From the NCBI GenBank assembly GCA_002843035.1, contig PHEV01000008.1:1-64000 (forward strand): a stretch of 64,000 nt of DNA, given 5' to 3'. Both the position numbers and the translations under genes were made by a program. The DNA is from Actinobacteria bacterium HGW-Actinobacteria-5 (GTDB taxonomy: Bacteria > Actinomycetota > Actinomycetes > Propionibacteriales > Propionibacteriaceae). The notes below the pieces were generated by a model that ran no database searches, was not told where the DNA came from, and saw nothing but the letters and a program-made list of their open reading frames with translations. Position 1 is the first letter of the stretch; the number at the start of each line of letters is the position of its first letter. Shown here piece by piece: positions 9,218 through 20,003 of this stretch.

Positions 9218-10915
9218 GTGACCAGCACTGACCGCCCGTGGTGGCGCGACGCCGTCGTCTACCAGATCTACCCGCGCTCGTTCGCGGATGCGAACAACGA
9301 CGGCACCGGTGACGTACAGGGGATGGTCGAGCGGCTGGACTACCTGCAGTCCCTCGGCGTGAACGCGGTCTGGGTGAGCCCGTGGTACCCGTCCCCGATG
9401 GCGGACGGCGGCTACGACGTCGCCGACTACTGCGACATCTCGCCGATGTTCGGCACCCTCGACGATGCGGACGCCTTCCTCGCCTGCGCCCACGAGCGCG
9501 GTATCCGGGTGCTGATCGACCTCGTCCCGAACCACTGTGCCAACACGCACCCGGCCTTTCGGGCGGCGCTGTCGGCCGGCCCCGGCTCGCCGGAGCGCTC
9601 ACTGTTCCACTTCCGCGACGGCAGCGGGCCCGACGGCGCCGAGCCCCCCACCAACTGGGGCTCGCTGTTCGGCGGCTCGGCCTGGGAGCGGGTGGTCGGC
9701 CCGGACGGCCCCGAACAGTGGTACCTGCACATGTTCGCCCCCGAGCAGCCGGACTGGAACTGGGCCAACCCTGCGGTCGCGGAGTTCTTCGACGACGTGA
9801 TCCGGTTCTGGTTCGACCGGGGCGTGGACGGCCTGCGGGTCGACGTCGCCGACGGCCTCGCGAAGGACATGGACTACCCCGACACCCCGATCGACCCGGA
9901 GACCGGCCTCGGCCAGGCCACCTTCTACCCGGGCCACCCGTGGTGGAACCGTCCCGAACTGGACGCCATCCAGCGGCACTGGCGCGACATCGCCGACAGC
10001 TACGCCGAACGGGGCCTGGGCGAACGGATCTTCGTCTGCGAGTCCAACGTGAAGCCGCTGGACGCCCTGATGCGGTTCGTCGAACCCGGACGCATGCACA
10101 CCACCTTCAACTTCGACATGCTCTGGTGCGAGTGGGAGGCCGGTTCGCTGCGCGCGATGATCGACCGCAACCTGGTCGCCCACGCCGCCATCGGCGCCCC
10201 GACCACCTGGGTTCTCGGCAACCACGACTGCACCCGCGTGGTCACCCGCTACGGCAAGCCCGAGACCGGCAAGCCGTTCACCCTCGCGGGAACACCGCCG
10301 GAATGGCTGCACCGGTTCGCCGAGTACTTCTATCCGCTGCCCACCGACGCCGCACTCGGCCGGCGCCGCGCCCGGGCGGCAGCCCTGCTGGAGTTCGCGC
10401 TGCCCGGCCCGGCCTACATCTACCAGGGCGAGGAGCTGGGTCTGCCCGAGGTGGAGGACCTCCCCGACGAGGTGCGGGACGACCCCAGCTTCTTCCGCAC
10501 CAACGGCCGGATCGCCGGCAGGGATGGCTGCCGCGTACCCCTGCCGTGGTCGGGCACGAGGTCGCCCTACGGGTTCGGCGTGGACGCGGAGCCGTGGCTC
10601 CCCCAGCCCGCCGCGTGGGCGGACCTCAGCGTGGCCGCGCAGGACGGTGATCCGGACTCCACCCTTTCGCTGTACCGGCACGCGTTGGCGATCCGATCGG
10701 CGCACCCCGCGCTCGGCGACGGCACGCTGGCCTGGAGCGACGAGGTCCCCGGCCACGTCCTGTACTTCACCCGCGAGCCGGGCTTCGGGTGCCTGGTGAA
10801 CCTGTCGGCCGAGCCCGTCCCGCTGCCGGGCGGCGCACAGGTGCTGATCGCGTCCGGCCCTCTTGAGGACGGGCTGGTGCCCACCGACACCGCCGTCTGG
10901 CTCGACCTGCCCTAG
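9218..10915 (+). CDS. GH13 alpha-glucosidase
   Basis: Hydrolyses terminal alpha-glucosidic bonds of malto- or isomalto-oligosaccharides. It starts TDRPWWRDAVVYQIYPRSF, the classic GH13 oligo-1,6/alpha-glucosidase N-terminus. Conserved regions: LIDLVPNHCANTHP (region I), GLRVDVADGLAKD with the nucleophile Asp near residue 208 (II), the acid/base Glu in FVCESNV near residue 274 (III), and LGNHDCTRV near residue 337 (IV). There is no signal peptide, so it acts in the cytoplasm on imported sugars. GTG 9218 is preferred over TTG 9194; a TAGGCT box lies 8 nt upstream. 565 aa. The preceding LacI gene is its likely regulator. Substrate preference is not determinable here. Confidence 0.92.
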   Translation: MTSTDRPWWRDAVVYQIYPRSFADANNDGTGDVQGMVERLDYLQSLGVNAVWVSPWYPSPMADGGYDVADYCDISPMFGTLDDADAFLACAHERGIRVLIDLVPNHCANTHPAFRAALSAGPGSPERSLFHFRDGSGPDGAEPPTNWGSLFGGSAWERVVGPDGPEQWYLHMFAPEQPDWNWANPAVAEFFDDVIRFWFDRGVDGLRVDVADGLAKDMDYPDTPIDPETGLGQATFYPGHPWWNRPELDAIQRHWRDIADSYAERGLGERIFVCESNVKPLDALMRFVEPGRMHTTFNFDMLWCEWEAGSLRAMIDRNLVAHAAIGAPTTWVLGNHDCTRVVTRYGKPETGKPFTLAGTPPEWLHRFAEYFYPLPTDAALGRRRARAAALLEFALPGPAYIYQGEELGLPEVEDLPDEVRDDPSFFRTNGRIAGRDGCRVPLPWSGTRSPYGFGVDAEPWLPQPAAWADLSVAAQDGDPDSTLSLYRHALAIRSAHPALGDGTLAWSDEVPGHVLYFTREPGFGCLVNLSAEPVPLPGGAQVLIASGPLEDGLVPTDTAVWLDLP

Positions 10916-10923
10916 GCATCGGA

Positions 10924-10994
10924 TGGCCGAAAAGGAGAACCGTCCCCTTTTCGGCCAGGGTGGACGGAAAGGGGACGGTTCTCCTTTTCGGCCA
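10924..10994. repeat. Intergenic inverted repeat, GAACCGTCCCC family (copy 1)
   Basis: Two arms of 27 nt (10924-10950 and 10968-10994) are perfect inverted copies, containing GGAGAACCGTCCCC and its complement, with a 17-nt spacer. Within the left half, GGCCGAAAAG and CTTTTCGGCC form a second nested stem. It sits between two convergent genes (alpha-glucosidase and thioesterase) and could act as a bidirectional terminator in RNA. Related copies occur at five other gene ends in this window. Confidence 0.85.
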
Positions 10995-10999
10995 CCCGC

Positions 11000-11860
11000 T
11001 CAGACCGGATCAGCCGGCCAGCGCTCGGCGGCGGCAATCATCGACGCCGGCAGGGGCACCGGGCGTCCGGCGGAGTCACCGCAGACCAGGACGGTGCGGG
11101 TGCGGGTGAGCACGGCGTCCTCGAGCGGGTCCTCGACCTGGGCAACGATGGTCACCGACGTGCGGCCCACCCGCGCGATCGCGGAACGCACCCGGTACGG
11201 CTCGGAGCGGTGCGCGATCTGGCCCAGGTAGTCGACGTCCTGCCGCGCGACCATCCACAACTGGCCCTGCTCGGCCGCGGCGTGCATCCGGGTGGACGTG
11301 TCGTCGTCCGGGTTCATCCGGATTCGGGCCTCCGCGACGAAGTCGAACACCCGGACGTTGTTCACGTGGCCGTACGGGTCCAGGTCAGACCAGCGGACGC
11401 CGAAGTCGTAGGCGTGCGCACGCTCACCGACCTGCCAGCGGCCGAGCGAGGGCAGCGGCTCCAGGTCGACCGTCTGGGCGTTGAACCAGGACCGCTCCGC
11501 TCCGGTCATCCGCCGCGGTCGGCTCGCCGTGTAGTCATACAGGCAGAGGACGGAGCGGGCCCTCGCGAGCTGGCGCCCGTCCTGGAAGACCGCGTAGCCG
11601 AGCGTGAACCGGGCGGCACCGACCGTGCCGACGCTGAGGACCACCTCGACCGGCTCGACCGCGAAGGCGACCGGGCCGAGGTACTCGACCTGGTGGGAGA
11701 CCACCATCGTGGACGTGCCGAGCAGGTGCGCGTTCGGTCCCGACAGCAGCCAGCCGACCCGGGCCTCCTGCAGGTAGTCGGCGATGACAGCGTTGTTGAC
11801 GTGTCCCTGGGCGTCCAGGTCCACCCAGCGCAGCGGGACGCGGCTGACGTACCCGCTCAC
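11000..11860 (-). CDS. Double-hotdog acyl-CoA thioesterase
   Basis: Predicted to hydrolyse acyl-CoA thioesters. Two 4HBT hotdog domains lie in tandem: the first begins RWVDLDAQGHVNNAVIADYL (about residues 8-27), the second RWSDLDPYGHVNNVRVFDFV (about residues 163-182). Each keeps the D..GHVNN active-site signature of the YbgC/acyl-ACP thioesterase group. The ORF track starts far upstream in another gene; the real start is GTG 11860, which overlaps the acyl-CoA ligase stop (GTGA). 286 aa. The coupling implies the two proteins act on the same acyl-CoA pool, the ligase activating and the thioesterase releasing or proofreading. Confidence 0.88.
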   Translation of the reverse strand: MSGYVSRVPLRWVDLDAQGHVNNAVIADYLQEARVGWLLSGPNAHLLGTSTMVVSHQVEYLGPVAFAVEPVEVVLSVGTVGAARFTLGYAVFQDGRQLARARSVLCLYDYTASRPRRMTGAERSWFNAQTVDLEPLPSLGRWQVGERAHAYDFGVRWSDLDPYGHVNNVRVFDFVAEARIRMNPDDDTSTRMHAAAEQGQLWMVARQDVDYLGQIAHRSEPYRVRSAIARVGRTSVTIVAQVEDPLEDAVLTRTRTVLVCGDSAGRPVPLPASMIAAAERWPADPV

Positions 11861-13710
11861 TCGACCTCGACCGGGTCTTCCTCGTACAGCGACTCGACGA
11901 TCTCCGCGTAGCGCTCGGTGACCACCTTGCGGCGGATCTTCATGTTCGGCGTCACCCCGCCGTCGTCCACGCTGAACTCGCTCGGCAGGATGGCGAACCT
12001 CTTCACCGTCTCCCAGCGCTCCAGCTTGCCGTTGGCCGCACCCATGAACCGCTCGATCGTCTTGCGGAGCTCGGGGCTCTGGGTGAGTTCGGCATGGTCC
12101 AGGTCGGCGAGCTTGTGTCGGGCCGCCCACTTCGCGAGGTTGTCGCGGTCCAGGGTGAGCAGCGCGGAGATGTACTTGCGCCCGTCGCCGACGGCGACCA
12201 CCTGGGAGACGTACGGGATGGTCGCGGCGATCACACCCTCCACCTTCGCCGGCGCCACGTACTTCCCGCCGGAGGTCTTCATCAGGTCCTTCTTGCGGTC
12301 GGTGATGGTGAGGAAGCCGTCCGCGTCCAGCTTCCCGATGTCGCCGGTGTGGAACCAACCGTCCACCAGCGCCTCCGCGGTGCGCTCAGGGTCGTTGTGA
12401 TAGCCCTGCATCACCGCGGGTCCCTTGATCAGGATCTCGCCGTCGGCGGCGATCTTCAGCTCGGTTCCTGGCAGCACCGGCCCGACCGTCCCGATCCGCA
12501 CCGGCAGCGGCAGGTTCACGCAGCTCACCGCGCCGGTCTCGGTGAGCCCGTAGCCCTCCACGACCACGAGGCCGGCCGAGTAGAACCACGCCTGCACCTG
12601 CGAGCTCAGCTTCGCCGACCCGGAGACGAAGAAGTCGACGTTGCCGCCGACCCGGTCCTTCAGCTTGCTGAACACCAGGCGGTCGGCGACCGTGTACGCC
12701 AGGCTCATCGCCGGCGGCAGCGACTTCCCGGCGAGCCGGTACTCGCGGGACGCGCGCCCGACCGCGAACGCCCAGCGGGCGATCCGGCCCTTGACGCCGC
12801 GCCGGGGCGAGGACAGCATCACCGCGGCGCGCACCTTCTCGAAGATTCGCGGCGCGCCACACATGAAGTTCGGGTGCGTCTCGCCGAGACCGCTCACGAT
12901 GCGGTCGATCCTGCCGTCCACGGCAGTGCTGAAGCCGATGCCCAGCTGGATGGTCAGCAGGTCCTTGCCGAATACGTGTGACAGCGGAAGCCACAGGTAC
13001 TGCAGGGCGCTGGGGCTGATCAGCTCCAACTCGTTGAGCACGACCGCCTGGTAGACCCAGCAGCGGTGGGTGAGCTCGACGCCCTTGGGCATGCCGGTCG
13101 TGCCGGAGGTGTAGATCAGCGTGGCCAGATCGTCGATCCCGATGGACGCGATCGCCCGGTCGACCACTCCGGGGTCGGACGCCAGCAGCTCACGGCCCCG
13201 TTCAGCCAGCTGGTCGAGGGTGAGCACCCGCTCACCGTCGCCCTCGCCGTCGAAGAGGATGACGTGGCGGACCTGCGCCTCGGCCTCCGCCGAGGAGTCC
13301 AGCTTGGCGAGTTGCTCTTCGTTCTCCGCCACCAGGATCACCGAGCCGGAGTCGGTGACGATGTGCGCGAAGTCCCTGCCCTGGGTGTTCGGGTAGATCG
13401 TCGTGGTCGCACCGCCCGCGCAGTTGATGGCGTAGTCGGTGAGGATCCACTCGATCCGGGTGTTGGAGACGATCGCGACCCGTTGCTCACGCTGCAGGCC
13501 GAGGGCGAGCAGGCCGGCGGCGTAGGCGTCCACCCGGCTCCGGGTCTCGGTCCAGTCGATCGAAACCCACTGGTCATGGGCGTCCGGGTAGCGGAACGCC
13601 TCCTTCGCAGGGGTCTGCTCGACGCGCCAGCGGAACAGTGCCCCCGCGGACGGCGGTGCCGCCCCAACCAGTGCGTCGACGTCGATGCTCGAAGGTGCCA
13701 TTTCCCTCAC
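11857..13710 (-). CDS. Long-chain fatty-acid--CoA ligase (AMP-forming)
   Basis: Activates fatty acids to acyl-CoA via an acyl-adenylate. The P-loop-like A3 motif is LIYTSGTTGMPKGVELTH, the A5 motif VEGYGLTETGAVSCVN, the A7 motif GWFHTGDIGKLD, and the A8 hinge FLTITDRKKDLMKTSGGKYV. 617 aa, matching the FadD15-like group of large actinobacterial ligases, whose N-termini also begin MRE; this supports the GTG at 13710 over the ATG at 13701. The stop overlaps the GTG of the downstream thioesterase. Upstream 13711-13881 (171 bp) holds no gene and presumably the promoter. Confidence 0.93.
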   Translation of the reverse strand: MREMAPSSIDVDALVGAAPPSAGALFRWRVEQTPAKEAFRYPDAHDQWVSIDWTETRSRVDAYAAGLLALGLQREQRVAIVSNTRIEWILTDYAINCAGGATTTIYPNTQGRDFAHIVTDSGSVILVAENEEQLAKLDSSAEAEAQVRHVILFDGEGDGERVLTLDQLAERGRELLASDPGVVDRAIASIGIDDLATLIYTSGTTGMPKGVELTHRCWVYQAVVLNELELISPSALQYLWLPLSHVFGKDLLTIQLGIGFSTAVDGRIDRIVSGLGETHPNFMCGAPRIFEKVRAAVMLSSPRRGVKGRIARWAFAVGRASREYRLAGKSLPPAMSLAYTVADRLVFSKLKDRVGGNVDFFVSGSAKLSSQVQAWFYSAGLVVVEGYGLTETGAVSCVNLPLPVRIGTVGPVLPGTELKIAADGEILIKGPAVMQGYHNDPERTAEALVDGWFHTGDIGKLDADGFLTITDRKKDLMKTSGGKYVAPAKVEGVIAATIPYVSQVVAVGDGRKYISALLTLDRDNLAKWAARHKLADLDHAELTQSPELRKTIERFMGAANGKLERWETVKRFAILPSEFSVDDGGVTPNMKIRRKVVTERYAEIVESLYEEDPVEVE

Positions 13711-13881
13711 ATCCCCCGCTGGACTGTCTCCGCAGTCTATTGCGTAGGAACCGTGCCGCCGGGGATCCCGCTACGTACTCTCCGCAGTCGTTCGCGAGCA
13801 TTCGCCGGGTTCAGACCGGATCCGCCGTGCGCATCGCCGCAGCGCGCGAGCCCGGAGCCCGTGGTCGTCCGGGAGGTCGAA

Positions 13882-14652
13882 TCAGGAATGGGGGGTCAGG
13901 ATCTCCACCCCGCGGTCGGTGATCGCGACGGTGTGCTCCGAGTGGGCCGTGCGGCACCCGGTGGCGCTGCGCAGCGTCCAGCCGTCGTCGTCGGTGACCA
14001 GTCGGTCGGTGTCGCGCATCACCCACGGCTCGATCGCGAGCAGCAGCCCCGGCTGCAGGCGCAGGCCGCGTCCGGCGCGTCCGTCGTTGGGGATGTGCGG
14101 ATCCTGGTGCATGGTGCTGCCCACGCCGTGGCCGCCGAAATCGGTGTTGACCCGGTAGCCCGCCGCGCGCAGCACCGTCCCGATGGCCTCGGAGATGTCG
14201 CCGACCCGGGCTTTCGGCCCGGCTGCCGCGATGCCTGCGGCCAGCGCGGTGCGGGTGGCGTCGATCATCCGCTGGTCGGCCGGGTCGACCGGATCGCCCA
14301 CGATGAAGCTGGTGGCGGCGTCGGCGACACAGCCGTCAATGGACACCGCGAAGTCGAGGCTGAGCAGGTCGCCGTCCTGCAGCGTGTAGTCGTGCGGCAG
14401 GCCGTGCAGCACCGCATCGTTCACCGAAGTGCAGATCACCTTGCCGAACGGCCCGCGTCCGAACGGGGGCGCGTAGTCGACGTAGCACGACACGGCCCCG
14501 GCCGAGGCGATCAGTTCCCGGGCCCACTCGTCGATCTCGAGCAGGTTGGTGCCCACGCGGACCCGTCGACGGAGCTCGTCGAGGGTTCCCCCGACGAACC
14601 GTCCGGCCAACCGTGCGGCCATCAGTCCGCGCGCACTCAGCACTTCGATCAC
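13882..14652 (-). CDS. map: Methionine aminopeptidase, type I
   Basis: Removes the initiator methionine from nascent proteins. 256 aa. The dinuclear metal ligands are in the expected order: Asp in LLSLDFAV and the Asp of GCVADAATSF, His in GGHGVGSTMHQDPHIP, Glu in AIEPWV and Glu in SEHTVAIT. The start is GTG 14652 (VIEVLSARGL) with an SD-like AGGGGAAC just upstream. It lacks the N-terminal zinc/SH3 extension, so it is the short MetAP1a-like form. Monocistronic: it follows the acyl-CoA ligase promoter region and is preceded by a large inverted repeat. Whether another map gene lies elsewhere (near secY) cannot be seen here. Confidence 0.95.
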   Translation of the reverse strand: MIEVLSARGLMAARLAGRFVGGTLDELRRRVRVGTNLLEIDEWARELIASAGAVSCYVDYAPPFGRGPFGKVICTSVNDAVLHGLPHDYTLQDGDLLSLDFAVSIDGCVADAATSFIVGDPVDPADQRMIDATRTALAAGIAAAGPKARVGDISEAIGTVLRAAGYRVNTDFGGHGVGSTMHQDPHIPNDGRAGRGLRLQPGLLLAIEPWVMRDTDRLVTDDDGWTLRSATGCRTAHSEHTVAITDRGVEILTPHS

Positions 14653-14756
14653 GTAGTTCCCCTATCGGAGTTCCATCGGAGGGGGCGATCACGAGCCTAT
14701 CCCCACACCCGACCCGCGCGTCCACGAACGCCCGTGCGCAATCTGGACGAAAGGTG

Positions 14757-14853
14757 TGGACGGAAAGGGGACGGTTCTCCTTTCCGTCCAGCGCCGGCGA
14801 ATGGCCTGGTCGGAGGGTATGGACGGAAAGGAGAACCGTCCCCTTTTCGTCCA
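14757..14853. repeat. Intergenic inverted repeat, GAACCGTCCCC family (copy 2)
   Basis: Arms of 34 nt at 14757-14790 and 14820-14853 are inverted copies with 33 of 34 positions matching, separated by 29 bp. Each arm is itself nearly palindromic (TGGACGGAAAGG...CCGTCCA). It lies between divergent genes map and marR, so a terminator role alone does not explain it. Confidence 0.87.
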
Positions 14854-14890
14854 GTTGTTGAAATGTGAACTGAATTGATATCCTCTGCGG

Positions 14891-15349
14891 ATGACTACGC
14901 AGGTGGAGCCCCGCTGGTTGAGCGCCGAGCAGCAGCGGATCTGGCGGTCATTCCTGAACGGCGTCGCCCGGATCAACGACCGGCTGGACGCGGAGCTGCG
15001 TCCGTTCGGCCTCGACCTCGGCGAGTACGAGATCCTGGTGCACCTGTCCGAGTGCGAGCGGCACATGCTGCGCATGTCCGACCTCGCCGAACGGGTACGG
15101 CAGTCCCGGTCCCGGCTCACCCACACGATCTCGCGGATGGAGTCGAAGGGCCTGGTGCAGCGGGTCGCGTGCCCGTCCGACCGGCGCGGCGTGAACGCAA
15201 TCATGACTCCCGCGGGCTACCGGCTGCTGGTGGACGCCGCCCCCAGCCACGTCGAGTCGGTGCGCCGCGCGCTGGTGGATCGGGTCGACCCCGACGACTT
15301 CGAAGCGCTGGGCCGGGCCATGGAGGCGGTCTCCCGCGTGACAGACTGA
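14891..15349 (+). CDS. MarR-family transcriptional regulator
   Basis: Winged-helix regulator, 152 aa. The DNA-binding part reads LRMSDLAERVRQSRSRLTHT followed by the wing (MESKGLVQRVACPSDRRGVNA), with long helices on both sides for dimerisation. The ATG lies 6 nt after TATCCT (14879-14884), with TTGTTG 18 nt further upstream, so the mRNA is predicted leaderless; no Shine-Dalgarno is visible. The next gene starts 4 bp after its stop, so it is co-transcribed with the FAD/Fe-S dehydrogenase and may respond to that enzyme's substrate or to oxidative stress. The A/T-rich stretch 14855-14885 is the natural place for its operator. Confidence 0.9.
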   Translation: MTTQVEPRWLSAEQQRIWRSFLNGVARINDRLDAELRPFGLDLGEYEILVHLSECERHMLRMSDLAERVRQSRSRLTHTISRMESKGLVQRVACPSDRRGVNAIMTPAGYRLLVDAAPSHVESVRRALVDRVDPDDFEALGRAMEAVSRVTD

Positions 15350-15353
15350 GGCC

Positions 15354-18176
15354 GTGGCGGCCGCAGCGTTCACCGGGAAGGTGGCCGCGCTGGCGGCGGC
15401 CGGATTCGACCTGGACACGACGACGCTCACGCGAGCGCTCTACAGCAGCGACGCCTCGCTCTACCGGATAGCGCCGGCCGCCGTCGCGCGGCCGGGTTCC
15501 GTCGCCGAGCTGCGCGACCTCGTGGACGCGGCGCGCGACGCCCGCCTGCCCCTGACCAGCCGCGGCGCCGGCACGTCGATCGCCGGCAACGCGATCGGCG
15601 GCGGGCTGGTCGTCGACTGCTCCCGGCTGGACCGGATCACCGACATCGACCCCTCCGCACCGGCGGCGATCGTCGAACCCGGGGTGGTGCCCGCCCGACT
15701 GACCGCCGCAGCGTCCGGGCACGGGCTGCGCTTCGGACCCGACCCGTCGACGGCCGACCGGTGCACCGTCGGCGGCATGATCGGCAACAACGCCTGTGGC
15801 GCCCGGGCGCTGGGCTATGGCCGCACCGCCGACAACGTGCTCGGCCTCGATGTGATCACCGGCAGCGGCGAGCGTCTCGCTCTCGCGTCCGGCAGCGGCC
15901 CCGGCGACTCCCCCTCCCTGGCCGCCCTGCACGACCTCGTGCAGGCCAACCTCGGCGTGATCCGCACCGAGTTCGGCCGGTTCCCGCGCCAGGTCTCCGG
16001 CTACAGCCTCGAGCACCTGCTCCCCGAACACGGGTTCGACGTGGCCCGCTTCCTGGCCGGCTCGGAAGGGACGCTCGCCGTCGTCACCGGCGCCCGGCTG
16101 CGGCTCGTCGCCGACCTCCCGCACGCCGCGCTCGTCGTGATCGGCTACCCGGACATGGCGTCCGCCGCCGACGCCACGCCCCGGGTGCTGCCGTTCCGCC
16201 CCACCGCCGTCGAGGGCCTCGACCGGCGGATCGTGGAGGTGGTCCGGCGCCGGCTCGGAGCCTCCGCCGTGCCGCCGCTGCCCGCCGGCGAGGGCTGGCT
16301 GTTCATCGAGCTCACCGATGCCGATCCCGACGACCTCGCCGGGCGGGCGGCGGCGGTGCTGGCGGCCGCGGGAGGGCTCGACGCGGAGGTGGTCACCGAC
16401 CGGGCGCTGGCGTCGAGGCTGTGGCGGATCCGCGCGGACGGGGCCGGGCTGGCCGCGGTCGGCCTCGCGAAACCCGCTCACGCCGGGTGGGAGGACGCCG
16501 CAGTCCCGCCCGAAGCACTGGGGGCCTACCTGCGCGACTTCGACGCCCTGCTCGCCGCCCACGGCCTGCACGGACTGCCGTACGGCCACTTCGGCGAGGG
16601 CTGCGTGCATGTCCGGATCGACTTCGAGCTGTCCTCTCCGAATGGCGTCGCAGGCTACCGGTCGTTCGTGGAGGCGGCCGCCCAACTGGCCGCCGGCTAT
16701 GGCGGATCGTGCTCGGGCGAACACGGGGACGGCCGCGCCCGCTCGGAGCTGCTGGGCCGGATGTACTCCTCCCAGGCGCTGGCACTGTTCGCGGCGGTGA
16801 AGCACATCTTCGACCCCGACAACCTGCTCAACCCGGGGGTGCTGGTCGATCCGCGTCCCCTGGACGCCGACCTGCGGCTCCCTGCGGCGGTCGGCTCGCG
16901 GCTGCCCCGGCTCGACGTCGGCTTCACCGCGGCCGCGCACCGGTGCACCGGGGTGGGCAAGTGCCTGGCCGACACGGGCGGGGTGATGTGCCCGTCCTAC
17001 CAGGCCACCGGACGCGAGCAGGACTCCACCCGGGGCCGCGCCCGCGTGCTGCAGGAGATGGTGAACGGCACCCTCGTCACCGGCGGCTGGCGGGCACCGC
17101 AGGTGCAGGAGGCGCTCGACCTGTGCCTGTCCTGCAAGGCCTGTGCCAGCGAGTGCCCGACCGGCACCGACGTGGCCGCACTGAAGTCGCGCGTGCTGGC
17201 CGAGGCGTACCGGTTCCGGCCCCGGCCCCGCAGCCACTACACGCTCGGCTGGCTGCCCACCTGGGGACGCCTGGCCACCGGCGTGCCGGGGCTCGCCGCC
17301 GTCGTGAACGGCCTGCTCGCCGCTCCGGGCATCGGGCGGGCCGCCACCTGGCTCGCCGGGGTGGATGAACGTCGGGCGCTGCCGCGGTTCAACCGGAGGG
17401 CAGCCCGATTCGGTGAGGGGCGCGCGGCCCGCTCACCCGAAGGGCGAGCCCTGGTGGTCTGGGTGGACTCGTTCACCGACACGCTCGACGCCACCCGGCT
17501 GGACGCCGTGCTGCGCGTGCTGGTCGAGGCAGGGTTCGCCCCCACGGTGCTGCGCCGCACGGCCTGTTGCGGGCTGCCCTGGATCACCACCGGGCAGCGC
17601 GCTCACGCCGCCCGCCTGATCCGGGGATCGCTGGACGTGTTGCATCCGATCGTCGCTGCCGGGACGCCGGTGCTGGGGCTGGAACCGTCCTGTACGGCGG
17701 TGTGGCGCAGCGACGCGTCCGACCTGGTGGACGACCCGCGAGTGGCCGAGGTTGCGGCCGGCGTCCGCACGCTCGCCGAATTGCTGACCGAAAGCGACTG
17801 GACGCCTCCGGACCTCACCGGCACCACCGTGGTCGCCCAGCCACACTGCCACCACTCGGCGGTGCTGGGTTGGGCGGCCGATGAGCGCCTGCTCGCCCGC
17901 ACCGGCGCCCGGGTCGTGACGGTCTCCGGCTGTTGCGGCCTGGCCGGCAACTTCGGTGTCGAGCGTGGCCACTACGAGACGTCCGTGGCGGTCGCGAACA
18001 CGCACCTGCTGCCGGCGGTGGAGGCTGCCGGTCCCGACGCCGTCCTGCTCGCCGACGGATTCTCCTGCCGCCTCCAGCTCGCCGACCTGGCGGGACGCCG
18101 GGCCCTGACGCTCGCCGAACTCCTCAGCTCCCGCAGAGCCGACGTGTCACAGTCTCCGCACGCCGCCGCCCGCTGA
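15354..18176 (+). CDS. FAD/Fe-S D-2-hydroxyacid dehydrogenase (YdiJ-like)
   Basis: Membrane-associated or cytoplasmic flavoprotein predicted to oxidise a D-2-hydroxyacid (D-lactate, glycolate or D-2-hydroxyglutarate) and pass electrons on through Fe-S centres. Domains in order: FAD-binding PCMH domain (about residues 30-230; TSRGAGTSIAGNAIGGG), FAD-oxidase C-terminal domain (to about 500), a ferredoxin-like 4Fe-4S domain with two Cys clusters (CTGVGKCLADTGGVMCP near 530; CLSCKACASECP near 590), and two CCG domains (CCGLPW near 738; CCGLAGNFG near 860). This fused layout matches E. coli YdiJ (about 1018 aa) rather than the separate GlcD/GlcF chains. GTG start, 4 bp after marR. Substrate uncertain. 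Confidence 0.88.
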   Translation: MAAAAFTGKVAALAAAGFDLDTTTLTRALYSSDASLYRIAPAAVARPGSVAELRDLVDAARDARLPLTSRGAGTSIAGNAIGGGLVVDCSRLDRITDIDPSAPAAIVEPGVVPARLTAAASGHGLRFGPDPSTADRCTVGGMIGNNACGARALGYGRTADNVLGLDVITGSGERLALASGSGPGDSPSLAALHDLVQANLGVIRTEFGRFPRQVSGYSLEHLLPEHGFDVARFLAGSEGTLAVVTGARLRLVADLPHAALVVIGYPDMASAADATPRVLPFRPTAVEGLDRRIVEVVRRRLGASAVPPLPAGEGWLFIELTDADPDDLAGRAAAVLAAAGGLDAEVVTDRALASRLWRIRADGAGLAAVGLAKPAHAGWEDAAVPPEALGAYLRDFDALLAAHGLHGLPYGHFGEGCVHVRIDFELSSPNGVAGYRSFVEAAAQLAAGYGGSCSGEHGDGRARSELLGRMYSSQALALFAAVKHIFDPDNLLNPGVLVDPRPLDADLRLPAAVGSRLPRLDVGFTAAAHRCTGVGKCLADTGGVMCPSYQATGREQDSTRGRARVLQEMVNGTLVTGGWRAPQVQEALDLCLSCKACASECPTGTDVAALKSRVLAEAYRFRPRPRSHYTLGWLPTWGRLATGVPGLAAVVNGLLAAPGIGRAATWLAGVDERRALPRFNRRAARFGEGRAARSPEGRALVVWVDSFTDTLDATRLDAVLRVLVEAGFAPTVLRRTACCGLPWITTGQRAHAARLIRGSLDVLHPIVAAGTPVLGLEPSCTAVWRSDASDLVDDPRVAEVAAGVRTLAELLTESDWTPPDLTGTTVVAQPHCHHSAVLGWAADERLLARTGARVVTVSGCCGLAGNFGVERGHYETSVAVANTHLLPAVEAAGPDAVLLADGFSCRLQLADLAGRRALTLAELLSSRRADVSQSPHAAAR

Positions 18177-18251
18177 GAGTCTGACGACTCGGCGGTGCGG
18201 CGCGGCTGTCATAGACTGGGCGCCGCTCCACACTCCTCGAGGAAGATCCGC

Positions 18252-19934
<1,683 letters not shown>

Positions 19935-20003
19935 TCCTCGCCGTCGGATCCCGATCGCCGGTCGGGGCGCTGGTGCACTCCGGCCGGTCGGGGGGACACC
20001 TGG

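Noticed and set aside
15201-17237. 678-codon minus-strand ORF opposite the FAD/Fe-S dehydrogenase
   Set aside because: Shadow of a gene with conserved domains; no start signal or family motif.
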